NCBI GenBank assembly: GCA_021234155.1
Contig: JAJEKV010000062.1
Coordinates: forward strand, 2,951,305-3,015,304
Source of the DNA: Isoetes taiwanensis
Taxonomy: Eukaryota > Streptophyta > Lycopodiopsida > Isoetales > Isoetaceae
Length of the DNA: 64,000 bases
Direction: 5' to 3'
The position numbers were made by a program, and so were the translations under genes. Positions 1-11,081 of this stretch are shown in pieces (the first letter of the stretch is position 1; the number at the start of each line of letters is the position of its first letter). The notes below the pieces were generated by a model. It ran no database searches and was not told the DNA's origin. It saw nothing but the letters and a program-made list of their open reading frames with translations.

Positions 1-243
1 GAAGTTCGAAGTTTGCACATGGTTGCATGGTGTCGAACATTTTACTTCCCTTATGTTGCAGTATCATGACTGTTCTCATTTGTTCCATTTATTCTGGTTA
101 GCATGTTGATTGAGCAATGCAATAACCCTTATAAAATCTATCTGATCCTGCTTCATGCAAGTGTTGCAATTTTATCCAAAACTTCAATATTTTAAAGACA
201 AGTTGAATCCCATGCCCTTTTGTTTGTTTGTTTTTTTTTGTTT

Positions 244-360
244 GTTGGTGGGACTTGCACCCGCCCACTTCTCCCACTCGATGGTAGCTAGTGGGACTTG
301 CACCCGCCCACGTCTCCCACCCCATGGTAGCTAGTGGGTTTTGAACCCTACCATCACGTA
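244..360. repeat. short tandem duplication with a SINE-like B-box motif
   Basis: A unit of about 44 bases beginning GTGGGACTTGCACCCGCCC and ending TGGTAGCTA occurs twice in a row (about 247-290 and 291-333). It is followed by GGGTTTTGAACCC at 336-348. On the minus strand this reads as GGTTCAAAACC, close to the RNA polymerase III B-box consensus. A tRNA-derived SINE relic on the minus strand is possible, but I found no convincing A box, so the SINE idea is inference. Confidence 0.4.
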
Positions 361-599
361 AAAGGGCTCACCGTTTTACGTCCACCATCGCCAATTTGCA
401 CAGGGCAAAACAAGCCCCCTCCCTCGCAATGGTTGCATGTGAACCGGCCCTTACCAGTAGACCACCACCGCGATGGCCCCATGCCCTTTTGAAATTAAAT
501 CTCAACTACAATTTCCTAATAACAAGTCCTTGGATAATTAAACTCTCAATTTTAGCATTGGCGCATTCATTTCTTTTTATTTTCTTTAAATTGAATGAT

Positions 600-790
600 A
601 AGACTTGCAATCACCCACCCAGTTTAATAGCTCATGTAGCTCAAGTGTTAATAATAGCTCATGTAATAGCTCAAGTGTTAATAATAGCTCAAGTGCTAAA
701 TTTAGTAGCTCATGTTATAGCTTAAGTGTTAATAATAGCTCATAATAGCTCAAGTGTGTGTTAATGGCTCAAGTGTTAATGTTTTTTTTG
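600..790. repeat. degenerate tandem repeat (AATAGCTCAAGTGTTAAT type)
   Basis: Units containing AATAGCTCAAGTGTTAAT or AATAGCTCATGT recur about eight times in under 200 bases with small changes. It is an AT-rich minisatellite. The rest of 1-2460 shows no protein or RNA gene that I recognise. Confidence 0.7.
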
Positions 791-799
791 TCCATTGGA

Positions 800-2460
800 T
801 CTCGACATATTGCCAAAGCTATGCCAGATCTACGGTGCATAAATATACACCTCACACCCCCGTATACTAGAGTGCTCCCTGCCTATGCAGATATGTACGA
901 AAATATGTATGGTGATGGAAAATACAACGCCATGAACCATTGGAAAGGAAAGAAAATGCTTTTGTAATCAGAACGGAAGCCCACAGTACCTCTCCGGAAC
1001 CTCTCGGGAACCTGTGAACCCCTTCGGACCCTCTGCAACACCTAAGAATCCAGAAATCTAAGGCGGAACAATTTAAGAATCTAAGCAACTAAGACGACAA
1101 GGTCGAATTGGTGCTGCACAAACTAAAACAGAGCTTCTAAAGCTCGCGAAGTCCAATCGGATCTGTAGTCCGTCAGGCCGGAGCCCTGCTTCAGAAACAG
1201 AAGCCCACAGCCAATAGCCTATACATTCCTTTTGCACAAGAAAGAAATACAAGCAATGACCTCTTGCAAGAGAGAATCTTAACATGATCATGATCAAATA
1301 GAGCCTTCAGAGGACCGGCAGATTCCTACTGAAGCCGGAGTTTGCCTCCAAATTTCTCCAGCCCAAGAAATGTAGTAACATTTGTAGATGACGTCGCCTA
1401 AAAAAGAAGTTCACGCTGAATTCTAAAATGGAACTATTCGGAAAAGTTAAAGGAAAAACCAAAACCACTCCAAATTAGAACCACTAAAAAAAGAAAACAA
1501 AAAATACCCTCCATTTTCACCAACCATTGGCCAAATCATAGGAAGCAATCAATTTCGGCACCTAATAGTAGTCGTTGGATCTTTAACCCTAGTGGGAACA
1601 CTTAAACCCAAAGACAGAAAGACTTCCGTGCATTCAAACATTAATGTCTCACTCCAAGCTTATTTTTATTTTTGTATTGTTTAGGAGACTAGGATTTTTT
1701 TTTTTAAATCACTTGTTGATATATGACTTAAGCCATCGGGTCTTGTAATTAGAACAATTATGGGTTTTTGATAGTTTATATGCGGTATTTTGATGGTTCG
1801 ACTATTTCATCTATATGTTTTAATGTTCATGGAGACCAACACAGTGTTATGGGACGAAACAACATAGGCAAGGACTCCAAACAAGAGAACATGGCAAAAC
1901 TCCAGAAATCAAACAAAATAAATAGAACTATATTATCTAGACATAGCCAATCCAGGGATTAGAAGGCCAATGATTGTCTAGAATAATTGTTGCACCTCCC
2001 CTATAGAATGTCCATTTCTGTCGTAGGCATGCTTCCCTCACTTTGCATAGCTCCTGCTTACAGTTACACAGTTGAAGAGGAGAGAGGTCCTCCTACATTG
2101 AGAAAGCGAAGACAATCATTCCTTATTGCTCCCACCCTAATTGCAAATACAGCCCCATCGGCCTTCACATGCGTGACATCATTGAAGAGATGCAACCCCT
2201 CATCCATATCCAAATGTCTATCTGCCTCTGTCTTTGCAACTCCTACTATTTTTGAATTTAGGGTTTTGGCATTAGGTGTTGAAGATACTGGTCCCATTTA
2301 TTAGGCCGATGCCGAGGTTACTGATCTTGTTGTTACCTCAACATACTTGTGTCCCTCTTGCTATTGGAATTCACAATCGAGTCAATGATCAACTGTAAGA
2401 GTTTTGTCCATCTTGAGATAGACACATCATGAAGGTAGCACTCATACGTCCTTCAGATTG
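800..2460. other. stretch without a recognisable gene
   Basis: Only short open frames occur here and none matches a family I know. A run on both strands around 1990-2300 is open for about 100 codons, but it has no motif and no good context. The region may hold old, unrecognisable transposon sequence. Confidence 0.4.
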
Positions 2461-2469
2461 AATAGACTG

Positions 2470-3640
2470 TACCTGGTCACGAACTGGAAGACAAGCTCTG
2501 GGGTCTTTGACCATTATACATGATAAATTGGATCAGAATAAGACCATGGTTTCCCATTTAGAAAAGCTAGCAAATTTTGTATGGAGAGGACAATGTCTTC
2601 AGGTGAGTCTTACCAGTGCATTGATGCATGGGCATGGTATTGGTGCCTTGGTCCATGTCTCATTAGACCTTTGGCCTGATGATTCTAGTTTCTATGTTGG
2701 TCCCTATCATGCCTTGAAGGCAATGGAGAATGCTTCTCAAGATAGCTAGGGCCATTTGAGAGAGATAGATCGACATGAATGCTGCTGGGATGCAACAATT
2801 TCAAACTTTGAGGCCATGAGGACAAAAGTACTCAATCCCACTAGAAGGTACTTCTTAGCTCCTCCCAAGAAGTATGTACAACTATAGCAGTTACCAAGGC
2901 AACTTTATTTGTACCTACAATTACTCAGATCAAAATAAGAACACATTTGTGTTCTCATATTTATCATATCTTTGTTTGGTTGGATGTCTTTGATCAGATG
3001 CAGTTAGGGTTCATGATGGTTGGACATAGTCATGATGTCGTAGATACTCTATTTGAAAACTATTCGACTCTTCTCAAAAGATCAGATGCATTGGCTATCC
3101 TTGAGCTTATGCAACTCTTTTGAGAGTGTAGATCTAAGGCTCCTGCACCATATCTTGTTATTGAGGTACCTAATTGGGGGGAGTTCATGAAATGATATAT
3201 TCCAGACAAGTCCGATGGTCATTTAGAGCCTCTCTTCTTCAAATTCTGCATGAAGGATGGATGGCCACTTATGGACGACAAGACGAGGCTAGGATATAGA
3301 TATTGCCTTCAAGAGAAAGGTAACAGAATGTGGAAGGAAGATGATAAGGGTTTGCCTATGATCCTCAGTGGATCATCTAAGGCCGTGCAACTGTATAGAA
3401 GCTTGAAATATATAGGTGCATTGAGATCGTCTATTGCAAAATTGGGATGACATTTTTTGCAACAAAGGATACGCGTATGAAATCCATGGGGTCTCAGATG
3501 TCATTCCAACATAGACAAGTTCAGTCCTGAGTCTAATGACAAAACATGTGTAACTATGAAATGGAGATGACTTGAGATCATTCCAATGCTCACCAGCATG
3601 TTTGAGAGGGTTCTTCATGAAGAATTTCCTTCAGACTAGA
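2470..3640 (+). pseudogene. DUF7869-type transposase-like gene, decayed copy 1
   Basis: The translation in shifting plus-strand frames matches the relic at 14.7-16.7 kb. It has IIHDKLDQNKT near 2512, then MHGHGIGALVHVSLDLWPDD near 2620-2680, and after a gap GFMMVGHSHD at about 3010. The latter corresponds to GFMMVGHMHDDIDAFF in the other copy. This pattern (…LDLW…, …GH(T/S/M)H(E/D)D(I/V)D…) is, as I remember it, typical of DUF7869 proteins, which are multicopy in seed-free plants and are probably mobile-element proteins. A more C-terminal part follows (FKFCMKDGWPLMDDKTRLG near 3240-3300). There are several stops and frame changes, and the first half of the gene is missing, so it cannot make a full protein. 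The function of the family is uncertain. Confidence 0.6.
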
Positions 3641-3649
3641 CAACCAGTA

Positions 3650-4850
3650 GAATGGTGCAATTATAAGGCTAGTGATAAAAACTATCCTTCAATTACCGCA
3701 ATATAATGCTCAATCCTTTGCTTGTAAAGCTTTTTATTGGGATCTTAGGGAAATGTTTGGCCACTTTGGCAGAGTCATATGGCATTAAGGCAATGTCTCA
3801 AGTAGATTTCAGACCCAAGAATTCCACTATTGATCTCTTCATTCTATGCACCTTAGTGGAGGTCAGTTACAAATAACATGACCTCTATTGTGTTTTGTAG
3901 ACTTCGCAAAAGCTTTTGATAGTGCCCCTAAAGAGGATCTATGTACGAGATTGTCTTATTAAGTGTTAAACATGGAGGAGATAGATGATAGAAGTGAACC
4001 TAGTGAAGAAGGAGCTAAAACTAAGTAAGCCGATAATTGTACTGGCATTCTGGACCTCAATATCTTGTTGTTTAGATAGAGCAGTACTCTAAACTAAACT
4101 ATTGAACTACAATAGATATTTTCACTTCAGTAGGTTAGTTCAGTATCAAAAGTTATAAGGAAGAGTATACGATAACATTTTTAGACTTTGCATCTATCAT
4201 AAAAGCGTGTTAATCTCTATGTCGTGAGGGGCTGACCGTCATTCACAAAAAAAAAGCCATGCAGGACTACACAAGTTACAATGTTGTGTATACCCTTTAT
4301 AGGTGTTTGTACATATGCCCCCATTAGATAACCTCATTAACAACAATATGGCTGTATGCCAATGCTGTCCACTCTCCCATACATTGTTTGGTTTGTATGT
4401 TGACCAGTTTTTGAAGATTGGGATGCCCAACATGGGGGTGGAGATATGCATCTTGCTCATCATATCTTTAGACAATTGGTATAAGCATACCATGCTTTTC
4501 TTTAGCCCATGCACCAGCTAGTATGCAACAACACCTAGATGTACTAATAAGTAGCTTCTGTCATAGTAGTGATATATGAGTCAATTTGGCCAATTGGTAA
4601 TCTCTTACAGCAACCCAGGTTCCTCAATTCTCCTGCTAAGGGAAATTAATGGAGGTGATGCATTCATACAAATATCTCGAGGTGGAGTTCATAATTATCA
4701 TGCATTGGGAACTTAGTATATAGCGGCCACAATCTTGTTGGATTGAAGAGGACTACTTAGGAACATTTATATAGAGCTCGATTAAAGGCAACTCATTACA
4801 AGGACAAAATTAACTCTACTTTGACTCGTGGACCACAAGCATATCTAATG
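3650..4850 (+). mobile_element. LINE (non-LTR retrotransposon) relic, reverse transcriptase region
   Basis: In mixed plus frames I can read LINE reverse transcriptase landmarks. These are YGIKAMSQVDFRPKNSTID near 3780-3830, VDFAKAFDSAP near 3900 (the usual VDFSKAFDTV motif), and a CPLSHTLFGLYVDQ stretch near 4365-4410 (the usual QGCPLSPTLFGLYID). Many stops and gaps interrupt it and the YADD box is not readable. This is an old, dead copy. It lies directly downstream of the DUF7869-type relic. Confidence 0.6.
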
Positions 4851-4859
4851 GCATAGTTG

Positions 4860-6700
4860 ACTATGTAAAGATGTCAAGGTATTGTAGTTATTTGCACAGT
4901 GCACACCAACTCCGAATTGAGACAGGTAGGTGGGTTGATGAACCAAGAGAGTCTAGAATCTGAGAAAACGTTCTCAACCAAAATAGTACAGCCAGCATGC
5001 AAATCATATATCATTGGAAAGAGCATGCAATGTGCTGCCATGTTATGGCAGCATGGAAGAGCAAGGCATATTTCACATTCTTATGCTCACACTTTGATTT
5101 GAACTTAGAGACACAAGGAGAAATTATTTGCATACTTTGAAGACTTGAAGAGCAAGGTGAGGACATTTGACTTAGGTCACACAAGCAAGGCATGAAGGAG
5201 AATCAAGCAAAGTTTGAAGATCTGAAGACCCCTTAAAGAGTTCTTGGTATGTGATGCTATCATTTGAGTTCTTGGCATAATTACACCCTTTGATTCCCAT
5301 CCTACATCCTCCATACCCTTTGCCATGAAGAAATGCTCATGAGATCTCAAGTTCCATGCCTACATTTCATCTCCTAAATCAAATTTGGCCTTGAAGATTT
5401 TTTCTAGTCAAAACTCCCCCTTTACATGTCATTCACATTCCACACACTTGCCATGCCATCACCATATCATTTAAGCACAAAATTCCACTTGATTTGGTCA
5501 TGCATATGGTCAAAGGTCAACCGCCTCTCTCTATAAGTCAAAAAATGAGAGAGAATGCAAAAATTCCTAAGAGAAGCACTCAAAGTCAAAATTTGCCTAG
5601 AAAATGCAAATCATATGCATTGATGCATAAATTGACCTATGACAAGACTCAAAAGAGGCCAAGTCACCATACATATCCACATTGCCATGTCATACCATGC
5701 ACGTGTCACCCCATTGAAATTCCTTCAAATTACATGGTTGAATCCATAAGGGAGACAAATCATCATGCCACATCATCACCAACACCTCCACATCATCATC
5801 CACATGTCACGCATATCATGTCCACCTCATCCCAAGTTTTGACTAGAAAAAATATTCTTAGCCAAGTACACCTCACCACCCTTGTTTGCCATGTCATCCT
5901 TACATTGCCAACTCATCATGCCCTCATGCCACATCACCTTCCATATATACCTTTTAAAGGCCAAAATTCAAAAGTACTCGTTTGCAAAAAAACATTCCAG
6001 CATCTTCTAGAGCATAAAAAAAGATCCTTTTTGCAAAAAAGAAAATAAAAAAAATCGTTTATTGTGGCCCTCAAATTTAGTTTCTTGGGAATCGTGTCAG
6101 CCTATTTTGCAAAAAAAAATTTCTATCTTCCAGCCTAGATTCCTTAGCCAATCACCCCTTGCCACGTGGAACATCCGGGCGTATGGGGCGGTGGAGGTAC
6201 CGAGGCCCACATGGATATTTACACGTTAAATCTTAATAATATTGGATTTATTATTTGTTATATACCTTGAGCTTCCAGATCAAATTCGGCCTGTGGGATA
6301 TTTCTCTGAACTGCCAAGAACCCTAAAAATCTGTTAACGCCAAGATCCGGCTAATTGGCCCGAAACAACCACTTAATTATGACCCTAAGTGCCGAATTGT
6401 CTTGTATTACACAAGAATGCATCACAGAAGCTAAAAGACAGAGAATTGATTCGAATTAGCCAAGAACCAGACGAAACAGGGGAATTTTAGAAAGGGGCTT
6501 TTGTGCTCAGAGAGACTTCGAGGGCTTTGAGGTGAAAAAGAGATTGATTGCCTTGAAGAAGGAACGGCTTGCATATTTGGAGCTTGATTCTGCCTTGCAG
6601 ACCTAATATTTCACTTGAATTACTGACGAATTCATGCAATTTCTTTGATTGTATACCTATTCGATCCTGTGCCCAAGACTTAGAGCTTGGGATTGATATC
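4860..6700. other. stretch without a recognisable gene
   Basis: No protein family is recognised. Between about 5440 and 5950 the plus strand is rich in CATCA, CCACAT and CATGTC motifs. These keep one frame open for 184 codons, but the predicted protein is His, Thr, Pro and Ser rich and low in complexity. I take it as simple-sequence drift rather than a gene. Confidence 0.4.
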
Positions 6701-6719
6701 ATTCAGATCAGTTGTAGAC

Positions 6720-7772
6720 ATAGTAAAGAAAACAAAAAAAGCATGCTTTACTCTATTTGTGGATCTTACAAAGGAATTTGACATGGTTGTTATAAAAAAA
6801 CATTTGGGCTAGAATGGAGCAAATCAAAGTCCCCCAAGAGCTCGGGAATGCTATTGCAATGTTGTATGATAAGGTCTTTATGCAACTCTCATTTTCATTC
6901 AATCAAGAGTCAGATGAGGAAATACTTAGTAATATAGGTGTCAAACATGGATGTCCTTTGTTCCCAACTTTGTTTGGTATTTGTATAGATCATTAGAATG
7001 TTGGATGATGAATTATGTGGGTGGAGGCATAACAATTGCGGGGTATGCACTCACCTTGATGCTATATGTTGATGACATTGTCACTTTTTCTAGAAATGCA
7101 CAAGATATGCAAAGACAACTAGATGCATTGAGTTCTTTTTGCTGTACTTATGGAAATGAAGGTCAATTTAAGAAAGACAAAAATTTTGATTTTTGGCACA
7201 AGGTCACGTGACTATACTTTTCACTATGATGGACAACGGGTGGAAATCACTGATGTAAACAAGTACTTGGAGTTGTTGTTTGATCAAAATTATAGTTGGA
7301 ATAAAGCCGCAAATTAGAGAGCAGATAGTGGATTATAGACACTATACACAATGCAGCATAGATGTAAAAAGGCAAAAAAAATTTATTGGACCTTGAAGAA
7401 AAACTATACCAGGCACTGGTTCAATCGGTTGTTTTTTAAGGCTGTGAGGTATGGGGGCCATGTCTTTCTTTGGATACTTGAAAACAGGTAGAGAGAATAC
7501 AGAAAAGTTCCTTATGACAGAGTTAAAGGTAAAGCTATGAATCCCATATGCAATGATGCTTTTTGAAGCATGGCTAGTCCCTTTACAAGTATAAGCATTT
7601 TTTTAAAGATCACAAAATTTTGAAACTTGACTGGCATCACATATGTTGAGCAACACTTATCGTATTTATGCTACATAATTTTGGTCATAGACCTTGCTAA
7701 AATGTATTCTGCGGCTATAAGCAGAATCATGTACTGTTTTTCTTGATTAATGGAAAAATCAACTCTTACTCT

Positions 7773-7807
<35 letters not shown>

Positions 7808-8300
7808 TAAGCATTGTGTAATGCATTAAACTACTTGCGAAGACTACAAGCTATGAGTGAAGATAGTCTTCCTCATCGAGCTATGATAGAAGGTAGTTTG
7901 AAAGGATGGTACACGAATATTGATAAGGTTGAAAAAGTGGAGAACATCCTTAAATGATTTACCAACAAATAAGTCAATATTACGTAGCTGGATTCAAGTA
8001 CTAGTGCAACACAAGTTGTGGTCCAATGATGGGACAAAGATGTAGTTCTATAGGGAAACAATAAATTCCACAGAAAACACCACACTTGGGTGAAACGTTG
8101 TCTTTATTTATGAGACATACACTTTGTAGGTCGACGCTAAGCTCTCATCACCTTAGAGTTGAAGTGAGAAGATGGAGGAATGTTCCTAGCACAGGCGTAC
8201 TTGCAAGGTGTGTATGGAGGAAAAATTGAGGATGAAGCCCACTTAGCGTTGCACTGCTCAAAAAAATTGTCGCTCAGACTCAAGTATGTATTAGATGTAA
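6720..8300 (+). mobile_element. LINE relic with RT and C-terminal zinc-knuckle region
   Basis: Reverse transcriptase motifs are readable in order. TLFVDLTKEFDMV occurs near 6745-6785, GVKHGCPLFPTLFGICID near 6940-6990, and LMLYVDDIVTFSRNAQDMQ near 7060-7115, whose YVDD matches the catalytic Y-x-D-D. Farther on, a C-terminal stretch beginning SSPLRVEVRRWRN near 8150 and ending EDEAHLALHCS corresponds to the zinc-knuckle region of LINE ORF2 (compare SSHRLAIETGRWY in the 53-57 kb LINE). Frameshifts and stops make it non-functional. A 203-bp insertion at 7600-7802 splits it. Confidence 0.7.
7600..7802 (+). mobile_element. 5'-truncated LINE 3' end nested in the LINE relic, with 13-bp target duplication
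   Basis: The 13-mer AAGTATAAGCATT occurs at 7587-7599 and again at 7803-7815, directly flanking a segment of about 200 bases that ends in a run of about 28 A. The flanking LINE sequence continues smoothly across the pair. This is the hallmark of target-primed insertion of a severely truncated LINE, or of a SINE using LINE machinery. The segment has no coding potential. Confidence 0.85.
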
Positions 8301-8689
8301 CTCTCTACAAGATTTCCTTGCCATGCCACCTAGCATGATTGGTTATTACCTAAAAAAGCACAATTTCATTGAATTGAAAAACTTCGTGATTCCAATTAGG
8401 GACGAAATTGTTTTTAGGACATTTTCTAGGGCATTTTATGCGACAATGTGGTGCCATTTAGCATTTTTTCACACACATTTTTCGACAAATTTGGCACCAT
8501 ATCACAGCCAAGCAAAAACTTAGATAAAAAACAACATTGCAAATTAAGTTAGCGAGATTTACATATTTTTATACAAAGACGGCATCATTAATTTCTCAAA
8601 TTGCAAATTTATACGCATAAACAAAATTGTATGCGAAGCAGCGCAAGAATGTTGATTTGTTAAAAAAAATAATTTACAAAATTCATCGT

Positions 8690-8890
8690 TGAATTAAATC
8701 AGCGCCACTAGTAAGATCAAGATCTTCTTTGGCAACATTCATAAGAAGGTTGAATCCTACCTCACTAAATGCCTCGTCATCAAAGTTGTAAGCTGCATGT
8801 TGAATCTCGTCGTAACTAAATCTACAGTGGTACCAAGCTGACTCCACAGCAAATCTCCTGGCATACCTTGCAAGCTATATCTGAATCTAC
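8690..8890 (-). other. unidentified minus-strand open stretch
   Basis: On the minus strand about 60 codons are open with a protein-like composition (it includes YDEIQHAAYNFDDEAFSE). The stretch ends in a stop near 8693. I do not recognise the family. It could be an exon remnant of a decayed gene or of a DNA transposon, and nothing around it clarifies this. Confidence 0.25.
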
Positions 8891-9119
8891 TATTGAACGA
8901 TTCAGCACTCTTTCTTTCTTACTAGTTAGGCTTCTTAGCTGTCTTAGGTCTCTTTGCAAAGGATGTTCCTCGTCAACTGAATCAAAAGTCCTTTTTAAGA
9001 GCCCTCTCTAATTAAAATGTTGTTTCTAAATGACCTGCAGTTGAAATAAATGGCTAGACAACATGCAAAAGAGAAAAACAAACAAAGTACTAGAAACATA
9101 TAAATATGCCATAATGAGG

Positions 9120-9700
9120 TTGCCAATGGCGCCATTTGCCACATCAACATGTAGATTTTTATGTAGACTTGCTAAAAACAAAAGCTACATATAACGTTTA
9201 TACAACCATGACTCATGCTGCCTTGCTATAAAATATGAATGTTGGGATTGCAAATGGGGCACCATTTGCAGTTTCAACATACATCTTCTCAATGTATACC
9301 AATATGCTACTAACGTTTGTAGAAGAGGTCGTACTAACCTATGCCGAGGATGCAAATGGCGCCATGGCACCATTTGGATGGCTTGGCATGCATAGTTTGA
9401 TGCATATTAGGATCATCGTGTTTTGTTCTACAACTAATAAACATCAATATCATCATCAACCGCATGGCGCCATTTGCATACTCAGGGCACCATTTACATG
9501 CTATCAATAGCGCATGTTGAGATACAAATGGCATGGCACCATTTGCATGGTTTGGCATGCATACTTTGATAGATGCAAATGACGCCATTCGCATCCTCAG
9601 GGTGGCATTTGCATGCTTTCAAAAATGCATGTTGAGGATGGCATGCATAATTTGATAGTAGATTAGCATCATGGTCTTTTGTTCTCGCACTAACAAGCAT
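9120..9700. repeat. interspersed palindromic repeat around GGCGCC / GGCACC
   Basis: The motif AAATGGCGCCATTTGCA (a palindrome around GGCGCC) and variants with GGCACC recur about ten times at irregular spacing. They are mixed with TTGGCATGCATA and GCATGTTGA. Orientation changes between copies. It is a local minisatellite without a gene. The repeated motif opens short frames on both strands that I regard as artefacts. Confidence 0.65.
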
Positions 9701-10039
9701 CAACATCAGTATTAACCGCAACGAAATTCTTAGATGCATAGATAGTCAACTTTTTCTCCCTTTGGATTTAAACTTGTATCTCAGCTTATTGTACCTTTAA
9801 GTCGTATTTAATTAAAGTGGGTCTCATTCCATTCCCACTTTTTTTTGGAACCCTGTTATTTTACACAAAAAGGAGAACTCCGACTCGAAAACTGTTCATA
9901 ATTAGAATATTTGTCTCTTAGTGTGGGTTCGAGCTTTCTCCCAGTTTTCTCGGATAGCGAGTCGAGAACAAGAACAATACAACTCAAACAAATGAAATTC
10001 ATTACAGATTGAAACCAAAGTTCTAGTTGAAAAAGATTT

Positions 10040-10045
10040 TTTATT
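10040..10045 (-). terminator. candidate poly(A) signal AATAAA of the minus-strand locus
   Basis: On the minus strand AATAAA lies about 27 bases past the stop codon of the last open exon (10072). This is a plausible 3' end for the multi-exon locus that starts near 14.25 kb. It is inferred from sequence only. Confidence 0.4.
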
Positions 10046-10071
10046 AATAAATTGAATAGGTACAATGTACT

Positions 10072-10566
10072 TTACAGCGGACGCAGAGACCATGGCGGTC
10101 TTGCTGTCACTACAGTTACATCATCGTAGTAGGTGGTCCACCTTAGGGAATTAACTTGCGGGGCTTCTTCATGCCGTCTGTAAGCCTTGGAGGCAACCTG
10201 AAGAGTGTGGAATGCCTCACGAGGAGGTGCCTCGGGAGCCACCGACTGACCTGTCCACCCGACTTCTCCACTCTCCTCCCGCATCTTTTCATCGAATATG
10301 CTCCTTCCCCAACCTCCGTGGATGTTATGCAATGCTTGCAAGATGCTTTGAGCTTTCTGGACTGTCTCAAATTTCTTCCCCTCTTCTTCATCCCGAGCGT
10401 TTGCATAGCGTCTGCATTCACGAGCAACCTTATCCCAAAGGCCGGGTAAGAGTGTAGCGTGAGCGGGATCTGTGCCAGAACGGTATAGCAGGATCTGTGC
10501 CGCCTGGAGCGGTCTCTGTGATGCCTGAACGGGATCTGTGCTGGTGCGGGATCTGTGCCTGAACCA
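10072..10566 (-). pseudogene. putative last exon of the unidentified palindrome-associated gene
   Basis: About 165 codons are open on the minus strand to a stop at 10072. The stretch includes TLLPGLWDKVARECRRYAN near 10400-10460, DEEEGKKFETVQKAQ, and a tail with SLRWTTYYDDVTVVT. A good acceptor (TCCTTGCTTCAG) precedes it at about 10567. The middle looks helical and charged, and I do not recognise the family. It lies downstream of the FCP1-like exon, which has its own stop, so whether both belong to one transcript is uncertain. It could be an alternative 3' exon or a separate small gene. The only recognisable part of the 500 bases upstream is the three-unit palindrome repeat. Confidence 0.4.
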
Positions 10567-10619
10567 CCTGAAGCAAGGAGAGTCCTATGATTAACAATTA
10601 TGGTACCATTAGTCAAAAC

Positions 10620-10990
10620 GAAGAATAGAATGGTGAATTCAAAATACAATGGAGAACATTCATTCCATATAACTGCATCCAATCACGTGACAAGTAGTGC
10701 CTTTCTCGACTCGCGAGTCGAGAAAGGCCCGGAAAAGTCAAAGTACAACCATTTTCATTAGAATATGGCTGCATCCAATCACACACGGAAGCATACAAAT
10801 GGTCTCGTGAACGAGACAAGCAGTGCCTTTCTCGACTCGCGAGTCGAGAAAGGCCCTGGAAACCCAATGTACAACCATTATCATTATAGAATATGGCTGC
10901 ATCCAGTCACACAAACAAACATACAAATGGTTTCATCAATAGGACAAGCATGCCTTTCTCGACTCGTGAGTCGAGAAAGCCAGCGAAAAC
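10620..10990. repeat. three 126-bp tandem units, each with one 26-bp palindrome
   Basis: Three consecutive units share TATGGCTGCATCCAATCAC, CATACAAATGG and ACAAGCAGTGC. Each carries one palindrome made of CTTTCTCGACTCG followed by its reverse complement, at 10701-10726, 10827-10852 and 10954-10979. The third copy has CGTGAG instead of CGCGAG at the centre. Starts are 126 and 127 bases apart. The first two palindromes extend by two more paired bases on each side (GC…GC). Confidence 0.9.
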
Positions 10991-11081
10991 TCAATGTACG
11001 AGTATATTCATTACAAAATATAGTACATTTCTTCACGTTTCTTTACAAGATTTACACAACTCGACTATCTGAAAGCAGAGG

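Noticed and set aside
5494-6048. 184-codon plus-strand frame
   Set aside because: The composition (His, Thr, Ser, Pro) follows the repeated CATCA/CCACAT motifs; no domain, no signal, no splice context.
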